Positions 56,602 through 64,000 of a stretch of 64,000 nucleotides of DNA are shown one piece after another. The position numbers were made by a program, and so were the translations under genes. The stretch's first letter is position 1, and each line of letters begins with the position of its first letter. Origin of the DNA: Guadua angustifolia (lineage: Eukaryota > Streptophyta > Magnoliopsida > Poales > Poaceae); contig CM070502.1 of NCBI GenBank assembly GCA_036346375.1, forward strand, positions 18,886,924 through 18,950,923. Direction: 5' to 3'. The notes beneath the pieces are model-generated. The model saw nothing but the letters and a program-made list of their open reading frames with translations. It did not search any database and was not told the origin of the DNA.

Positions 56602-58891
56602 TGTAACGACCCCCATTTTAGTATAAGATGCAAAAAAGAGAACCTAATGTACATACAATACTAGTCCCATAATCAGTGACTAGCATACACATTTACAACA
56701 ATTAGAATCACAACCATACAAAGTGATATTAAAGGGAAAGCTATTTATACATTGCATTTACAATTTAGAGCATATATATATATATATATATAACATAGAG
56801 GAAGCAAAGTCTTGTAGTGTGCCCATCCATTCTTTAAGCAATTAACAAGGTATAAATCCCTAAAAAGATTGCTTCATCGAAATTCCTGCAACCTATGATA
56901 AAAAGTAGTTTTTAGAGCCTTGCTTTTTTTTCCACCTAAAACAACATAATAAACAAGGTTGAATACTTCGTACTTAGCAAGACTTAAGGTGGTATTTGTA
57001 AAATGCATAAATATAGGCCATGTCAAAGGAAGCTTCTATGGTTAATTTGAATATAGCAACATTGAATTTGTAAACTAAATTTGTAATTTAGAATCAGAAT
57101 TTGTAAAAGCATGTTTGACTGATACAAAAGTAAGTAAAGTATAACTAATAACTCACAGTCCTTCACGACGTGAACATCGAATCATCCATTTGCAAATCTT
57201 GGATCAAATCTGAAACAATCACCTTCCAACAAATGTTTCCAATCCAATCCATTTAGAAAATACCAAAACTTCTAACTCATGCAGGCGCACCAAAAGTCCC
57301 TTGACCACGGGAATGGCTTTTTGAAAAAATTTATATTCTAGAAAGGTGTACAGCTTTACCCACAAATCATGACCTTTTCTTTTTGCTGCACGTTTCACAC
57401 ACATTTGGCATGTGGCCAGAATGTTCATGACGAAAACCTTTATATTAATTAGGTTATCTTTCCACCAGCATAATGACGATAAACCCATACTATGCTAGAA
57501 GAACTCAAAGCATAAATATGATGGATCTCCTTATAGTATAGCGTACACCATTGTATCAGTAAACGTTTATTCTATGATCATTTCGGTGTGGACATCCCTT
57601 TGAGCAATCCATAAGAAAATATCTTGTACTACTCCAGCCATCCAATGTGCAAAGTTAAACTAGATAACTTAATTGGTTTAAGGCTGTCCTATACGAGTGC
57701 TTGTGGTTGTACAAAAATTCTTTGATATTATGTGCACTTAGTTCGATTCTTAATCCGACACAGGCAATAATCTTCTCTCTACACTACATGCAAGTCCCTT
57801 GCACTTTTGGCTATTGCCATAATCACCTGCATCTAAAACATAGTTTTATTTTGAGTTTTTAACAAAAATACTAGCAACCATCATCATGCCTCAAAATCTC
57901 CAATGATCGATTTATCCAATTTATTCATCCCAAATCTAAAGTATGGCTAAGCATGATTATTAAATCATATATACCCATATTGATATTATGTATTATCTAA
58001 CCTTCTTCTAGAGTTATCAAGGTTCACATATCAATACTTATGAAGGAAGTTTCATGAGACAACAGGTATATCTACTAGTACCACAATATAGCGAATTTAC
58101 AGAAAATACACGCATGCAAAAATTAATTTAGTAAAACAAAGTAAAAAATAAATATTAGGATCAATATGATCAAAGGGGGTGCTTGCCTTGCTTGATTGTT
58201 ATTTATGACGAAGTCGTGGTCGCAGCCGATGCTATTGATGATGGAATTAGTAACGTCGAATGCTACATGTCGTTCAATAGCAAATAACAAACTTTAATAA
58301 AGGTAAAAAAGAAGACAGACAGAAAACCAAATAAAGACTTACTACAGAAAATAGGCGTGGTTTAGGGTTTGGGTTGCATGATATCACGATTCTTGTGTTT
58401 CAATCAATTATGTATGTATATACAAACATACATATCATTAACGGCTTTTAGGTGAAAAGCAAGTTGTAAAAAGATTGTGGTAGTTCATATCCTAAATATT
58501 ATTTCTAGGCTAATCTTCGCAAAATTTTCATTTAGACGAGATGTTTTATATGAGCTGCCAAAAAGCATAAATGGTCACAAAGTTGACATTAAAAAGAATG
58601 AGATTTCGTTTTAAGTTTGCGACTACATTATACATGATTATTTACCTTATTTTTCTGGCATTAGTAGGATACGAAACTAGAAATGTTTTAAACTAGTTTT
58701 GCACTATTTAACTTTTATCCGTGGTAGTTTATAAGCATATGAATATTAAAATCCTTTATGAACTTAATTCAAGTTAGTTCTTTTGCTAACTATCATGATC
58801 ATATCTTTTAGAATATCTGAGATTATCCATGTCTATTCTAATACTTAATTTATGAGTTGTTATATATATTTTATATTCTCAAATGTGTGTG

Positions 58892-58946
<55 letters not shown>

Positions 58947-59166
58947 TTATGGATAAAGTTTATGGTCTTTATACATATTAAGTTTGTGCACATGTGATAT
59001 TTCATTAAGAACAATTCAATAGTGATAAATTAGTTTCTTAATCTAGTAAAATATATGCACATATACACTACTATCGGTTATTCTACATATGCTTATGCAT
59101 ATATACACTACCATTAGTTACTATTCATACACACACATATATCTTTACTATAGAAAGTGAGAGTTT
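56602..59166 (-). mobile_element. Gypsy-type LTR, minus strand, partial
   Basis: On the minus strand it ends AAAATGGGGGTCGTTACA at 56602. It carries the AAGGCAAGC block followed by GATCATATTGATCC (complement at 58160-58190), as in other gypsy LTRs here. Its 5' start is not found; the sequence is cut at 59167 by another LTR. The flank to its left has no primer-binding site, so it is a solo or 3' LTR. Confidence 0.5.
58884..58944. repeat. Compound microsatellite (TG)n-C-(TA)n
   Basis: Eight TG units, a short break, then about 42 bp of TA. A shorter TA run lies at about 56766-56792. Confidence 0.95.
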
Positions 59167-59637
59167 TGTAACATTCCGAATTTTTTTTCGATTTCCTGAG
59201 TTTGAAAATTTAAAATTTGAACCCGTGAAAATTTTCTCGAATTTAATCCAGCTTAAATTGAATTTTTTTTAAGTCAAAAAGGAATTGATATGATTAATCT
59301 AAATTTCAAATTAATTATTTCTTATGGTTATTGGGTTCCTTATGTTTCATCTCATTTTTCTGTATTTTTGGGAATTTTTCCGAATTTATTTGGTATTTAT
59401 TTGAATTTGTTGAAGTTTATTCGAATTTCTGAAATTATCCAAAATTTAAAATGGATTTTTATTTCCTATTTCTCTCCGGGCCAATTTTTCTGTTCATTTC
59501 TCCTCGGCAAATCACTTTGTTCACTTGGCCGGTCCATTCGGTCAAAAGCCATCACTTACGACCTGATCACAGAAACCCTAACAGCGCCATGCAGTTGATC
59601 TTTCATCCACGGTCAAGAATCGCGCCGCCACCTCCTG

Positions 59638-59654
59638 AAACCCTAAACCCTAAC
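59638..59654 (+). promoter_or_regulatory. Telo-box-like repeats in LTR
   Basis: AAACCCTAAACCCTAAC, with another GAAACCCTAAC at about 59573, upstream of the TATA-like box. The sister LTR has the complement at 26772-26783. Telo-boxes (AAACCCTAA) are known elements of plant promoters active in dividing cells. Confidence 0.5.
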
Positions 59655-59783
59655 TGCGTTATTACTTCGCCGTCCGTCCGGATCGGCTGACCCTCCGTGC
59701 GCCACGTCGCGAAAATCCCTGCGCCTTGCGGCTTCGGCCGCCAAACCAACCTCGCTTCTCGTACCTTTTCACGCAACCCTAGG

Positions 59784-59795
59784 CTATTTAAGCCC
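59784..59795 (+). promoter_or_regulatory. LTR TATA-like box
   Basis: CTATTTAAGCCC between a GC-rich upstream part and a GC-rich leader. It is conserved with 26588-26600 on the minus strand. Confidence 0.5.
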
Positions 59796-60919
59796 GCGCC
59801 GCGCACCTCCCGAGGTTCACCACCTCGCGCCACACCCATTGCCCCTACCCATTCCACCGGAGATGCCGCCGTTGTGCAGCTAGACCTCGCCGAAGTGCAT
59901 ACAGCCAAAGCCCTTAGCGCCTCTTCTTCCCTCTTGGTGAGTCTCCGGTGACAAATCTAGTACCATTGAGTTCATCTTTCCATCCTCTTCCGGATCCACT
60001 AATATTTGGTCCCGATCTATGGCTCCTCCGCCGTTTTGGTGTCGTCTTCTCGACTCGGGCGTTAAGCGCCGCTTGTGCGTCGAACTCCCTCGTTCAATGC
60101 CGTCTGTCCGATCGGCCTTCAACGGTCCGGATCTGCGCCACATACTCCAGTAAGGCTCGAGAAAACCGTTTCGCCACCTCATCGCCGTGTTTGTGCCTCT
60201 TCAGCACCGAGTGGCGCCGCGTGCCCGCCACGTGGGCGCCATGTCCTCACCAACTGCTTCGTCATCAACACGTATACGCCACGTATTCGCCCCGTAGATG
60301 CCACGTTCATGCCACGTCTGTAGGGTCGAGGATGCGCCTAGAGGGGGGTGAATAGGCGTTTTACAAAATTTGATCGTTCACTAAATAATTCGCTCTAATC
60401 AACCCCTATGTCAAAACATAATCAAATATATATGCGGAAGCGATAAATAGGTTTTGACAATTAAAGCCTAAATCAACTAGGCTCACTAGTGCACTAACTA
60501 AATTATGTCTCTAAACTAGAATTGCTAAATTGATCAATCAATTAATACTAAGCAATTCGATTACAATCAAGCAATTGAACAATATACTAGAAATGTAAAT
60601 ACTTGAAAGTAAAAGAGACAAGAGGCAAGCGATGTTTTTCCGTGGTGTTAGGAGACTTGCGGTCTCCCTAGTGTACGTTGAGGCAAGCCCAACCACTTGG
60701 ACCGGCTCACTTCGAGCACCGCCTCTTTCCACTAGTCGTGGTTTTCACGCTTCGCGTAGGCTCAACCGAACCTTCACAAACTTAGCAGGGGCTTCTCACA
60801 CCTTGAGAGCTCCGCGCCGACACGCTCACGCCGTCTAGGAGTCGGCAACCTCCAAGAGTAACAAGCCGCTCCTTGCTTGAACTTCACCGAGCACAGCGAA
60901 TCGCTCCGGTGATCACCTC

Positions 60920-62538
60920 GTGCAACACATGCACAAGGACTCCCTCAAGTGCAACACATGCACAAGGGGCTCTCAAACCACTTCCTAATTGCAACACATG
61001 CAATTAGTCTCACTCTTAGCTCAAGAATCAAATATGAGTATGCAACACATGCATCACCTCATGCAAAAATACTCAATCAACCAGCAAATGCCCCCATGAC
61101 CTCTTTTATAGCCTCACAAAGAAAACTAGCCATTGGGGGCAAAGCGGTTTGATAAAAATCTTGAAACTAGCCGTTGCTACTGATGCCAGCAGTACTACCG
61201 GCCCCTACGAGTAGTACCGGCCTAGAAGATCAAAAACACTTTCTCGGCAAAAGCTACCACAAGGGCGGTACTACCGGCCCTCACAGACAGTAGTACCGCT
61301 TTTTGATAATAATGCATAACGACATTACTAAAAACTCATAACTTTTACTCGAACTCCGATTTGGGTGATTTTTGATTCTATGCGAAGCTTATCACGAGGG
61401 CTACAATCTCCACTCATTTTTAAGATTTAATCAACCATAGATATTTTAAATATCACCAAAACTAAACTCTAATGTAGTCATTCAAGTCTAAAATCTGATT
61501 TTCTCGAAATACTTCACATAGACTTGATCAAAAACATGACTACAAGCTAGCAAGGGTCAACAACCTTGAACCATGTGATGATCAACTCATGATCAAAATA
61601 ATTTGCAAAACACATTTGCAAATACTATTCACATGCTTCAAAAGAACCGTCACGTAAATTCCAAATACAACTAGCTTGAGCATCCTCGTTTTGCAACACA
61701 TGCAAAACCTAGCTCCAAGCAACCACTTTGATTTTGAAAGATTTGTTTTGTAAAGAGAAAACAAAACATGAAGTTTCAACAATTGCAACACATGCAAAAG
61801 TGAACTTCATGCAAAAGCCAATGCATACGCTTATCCCACTTGCAACACATGCAAATCAAAGCGTAAGTAAAACCAAATGCATATACTCTTCTTCTTTGCA
61901 ACACATGCAAATCCGAGCATAATGCAACAACAACCAAGCATAATCTTAACTCATTCGCAACACATGCCAAATGGTTAGCTCTTATGCAAAAACCAATTCC
62001 AAATGATTTGAGCTCGAGTGAACACGGGATTGAGATCATCAACACATGATGAAGCTCAAACTAGGAGACAACCCCTCTTAATAGTGCGGTGATAAAACCT
62101 TAGACTCAAAGACTACAAAGTCCTTAGCCTATCGAATTATACCTTTGCGCCGTCATAAGCAATCCCTTTGGGTTTTTATGATCATCACTTTGATACTCCC
62201 TCGGGATCATCACTCGATTCTTCTCTTTGTCTTGGGATCTTCTCTTGGCGCCCATCACCTCATGATGCCGTCTTTATCCGTTCTCAATCATCTCATTCAT
62301 CTTTGGACCTAACTCAATCACCACTCATAAAATAGTTAGTCCAAGATGCTGGTTGTCTCAATTATCTCTTGCACTCCATTAACATATAATGGATGCCTTT
62401 AGATCAATTGAGCACAACCTAAATCAATTTAAATGATTTAAGTGTGTCTTAAGTACAATAGTGCAACTCATGCTTTATTATACTTAAGAGCTATTCACTT
62501 GTCCTTAATTAATCAAGGAACACCATCAACACATGATG
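60920..62538. repeat. Eleven hairpins with constant ACACA loop
   Basis: Sites at 60920, 60949, 60985, 61040, 61688, 61783, 61840, 61895, 61957, 62036 and 62524. Each has the form stem-ACACA-complementary stem. Stems differ in sequence and in length from 3 to 9 bp: for example CTAATTGCA / TGCAATTAG at 60985, GTTTTGCA / TGCAAAAC at 61688, and CATCA / TGATG at 62524. Confidence 0.9.
61191..61299. repeat. Two inverted pairs of GTACTAC words
   Basis: At 61265-61299, GCGGTACTAC pairs with GTAGTACCGC around 15 bases. At 61192-61219, GTACTAC pairs with GTAGTAC around about 12 bases. They lie at the same place in the element as the ATCGGACTATCCGAT words of the sister copy, just before the CATAACTTTT...CTCCGATTT block. 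Confidence 0.85.
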
Positions 62539-64000
62539 AAATGTTCTTTAATGATTAACAAAACAAATGAACTCAATTCAAATTATCATTTAAATCGATG
62601 TGAGTATATATTAACTACACAAGTTTTCATATACTCATATTGATGAGAGGTAATGATCCATTATGTGTAAACTATATGGAAATGATCATTACTCTAAATC
62701 ATCAACTATAGAATACACCCCACATGTATATGTGCATAGATATAATTGACTTGGACATAATATGCACATATCCAATTTGATCGTATTGGAGTATATCCTA
62801 TATTACCATGAGTATACTTATAACTAGACAATTCAAACATATACTCAAGGATTTAGTTTCTTTGTCTTGATCCTTATATGTGTCAATAAGAATTAGATCA
62901 ATACAAAGAGGCTTTCAAGTTAAACTACAAACTCCTCCTAAGTATGTGCATCCATGTAATGTGTGGATTGGGAAATATGATGCACGTTTTTGGTTAATTA
63001 TAATGGGGACATTCATACTTTAACTTGAATCCAAAGTATGCAACTAATACTAGAATGAATACGCATACATACCTTGGGTTTTCCATTTTTCAATGCGATG
63101 AGACTAATCAAGGATATTCTAAATAAACAAGTTAGTCTCGATATAAGATTTGTCATTAATAACAAAATCACATTAATGGATAATCTCAATATTAGATTTG
63201 TCATTAACACCAAAACCATAACTAATGAAGGTTGAACTTACAACGTCAGCCAAGCGCACCGTGTCAGCCACGTGTAGCCATGTCAGCGCCACCTGGTGCC
63301 ACATGTTGCCAGGTGTGCGCCACATCACTGCTGTAGATCGGCATGGCGCCATGTGTCAATCATGTCACCGCCACATCGCCTCGTGTTTTCATCCCTAAGC
63401 CGAGTCCACGGTGAACCGTGTCACCGACACAAGGGTCTCACATGTCAGCGCATATATTCCGTATTTTCCGATTTAAACCGAATTTCTGAATATTCAGCGA
63501 ATCATAGCGCGACATGTGTCAACCCTTTCCGATTTTCCTGATTTTTCTTCCATTTAAACTTTGGAAGCTTCGTCCTCCTCCGTTCGAACTCCGATTTGAA
63601 CGATTCAAATTCCTAAATTCATCTAAAATCAAGATCTATCTGTTGGTGTATTTATTTTGAATTTTTGGAGTTTATTTATTTTTGTCTCGATTCGTGTTTC
63701 CGCAGCGTGAAGCAGCCTTGATGAGTTGGCGGCGAACATCCGTGAAGGTAGCGGCGGAAGAGGTGGAAAGGCAAGTCTCCTTGACCATATTGAACCCAAG
63801 TTTATGAAATGCTATTTTGTTTTAAAGTATTGCATGCTCATTAATTTGCGTACCGTACTTTAATGTCATTTTAATGCTTAGTTAAATTCCCACTTTGCTA
63901 TGCCCACATTGGTATTAATCTTGCCAACCATTGACACCCTAGGAAAAACTAATTCTGTAATTAATGGTAAACATTTTATTATGGGACGGTGAAAATGCTT

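Larger units (their letters stand above)
60319..63242 (-). mobile_element. Long solo LTR, 2.9 kb, target duplication ACGTC
   Basis: On the minus strand it starts TGTAAGTTCAACC (63242) and ends CTCGACCCTACA (60319). Flanks are ACGTC at 60314-60318 and 63243-63247. The end block GCCTAGAGGGGGG with TGAATAGGCG equals that of 47679-50352, and the start shares TTAATGACAAA. It has no coding region. It contains two inverted pairs of GTACTAC words and 11 ACACA-loop hairpins. TG...CA ends and a 5-bp duplication identify it as an LTR; I do not recognise the parent family. Confidence 0.85.
59167..64000 (+). mobile_element. Gypsy LTR, plus strand, runs off the window
   Basis: It starts TGTAACATTCCGAATTTT. 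It is the same family as the minus LTR at 24077-27273, following it through the TATTTAAG box (59785-59792), telomere-like repeats (59638-59654), the CCACGT-rich part and the AAG|GCAAGTCTCC block (63768-63780). A 2.9-kb solo LTR (60319-63242) interrupts it. By comparison with the sister LTR its end should lie about 1.3 kb beyond the window. Confidence 0.85.

Noticed and set aside
59638..59654. Interstitial telomere remnant
   Set aside because: Only two units, conserved in both LTR copies at the same place; better explained as a promoter telo-box.
59290..59690. ORFs of 102 and 79 codons
   Set aside because: They lie in the upstream part of an LTR; the sister LTR has no matching frame and no domain is recognisable.

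Overview
The window is nuclear DNA from a grass (Poaceae), probably panicoid. I infer this from the transposon types: CACTA elements with transposase, Ptta and Ulp1-like genes, Tekay/Del-type Ty3-gypsy elements with LTRs over 3 kb, Tourist and hAT elements, and fragments of F-box-associated and wall-associated-kinase (WAK) genes. I cannot name the genus. I find no intact host gene. The window is almost entirely nested transposable elements, and nearly all their reading frames are broken.

Layout. 1-2161: 3' part of a gypsy-type LTR with a 77-bp minisatellite. 2162-3160: repeat-derived DNA. 3160-4700: copy A of a CACTA end carrying an F-box-associated fragment. 6228-7219: gypsy LTR start. 7220-16015: an 8.8-kb CACTA with a decayed minus-strand TNP2 transposase. 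16016-19130: copy B of the CACTA/F-box segment, split by a 1.5-kb solo LTR. 20152-21496: hAT element with an 8-bp target duplication. 22140-22690: LINE reverse-transcriptase fragment. 23059-27514: a short-LTR element holding a minus-strand gypsy LTR (24077-27273). 27693-36939: a 9.2-kb CACTA with ATA target duplications and TNP2, Ptta and Ulp1 genes. 37805-38195: WAK fragment. 38688-41689: a 3-kb CACTA with ACC target duplications. 41989-55562: a nearly complete 13.6-kb Tekay-like gypsy element (target duplication TGCTA), itself holding a 2.7-kb LTR-like insertion that replaced the reverse-transcriptase core. 55654-56151: hAT MITE. 56602-59166: minus-strand gypsy LTR. 59167-64000: plus-strand gypsy LTR running off the window, interrupted by a 2.9-kb solo LTR (60319-63242, target duplication ACGTC).

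How the parts relate. Target duplications allow the nesting order to be read. One old repeat (38400-38687, 41693-41988, 55568-55653, 56159-56600) was hit by a CACTA, then a gypsy element and a hAT MITE. The short-LTR element sits in a repeat later hit by the 9.2-kb CACTA. Two observations may be new. First, the long solo LTRs carry copy-private self-complementary words: 12 copies of ATCGGACTATCCGAT, mostly in 22-bp-spaced pairs, in one copy, and 11 hairpins with a constant ACACA loop and varying stems in another. Second, at least four gypsy LTR families share an AAG|GCAAG(T/C) block that matches the GC-type splice donor, and the complete element has a strong acceptor touching the gag ATG, suggesting a leader intron.
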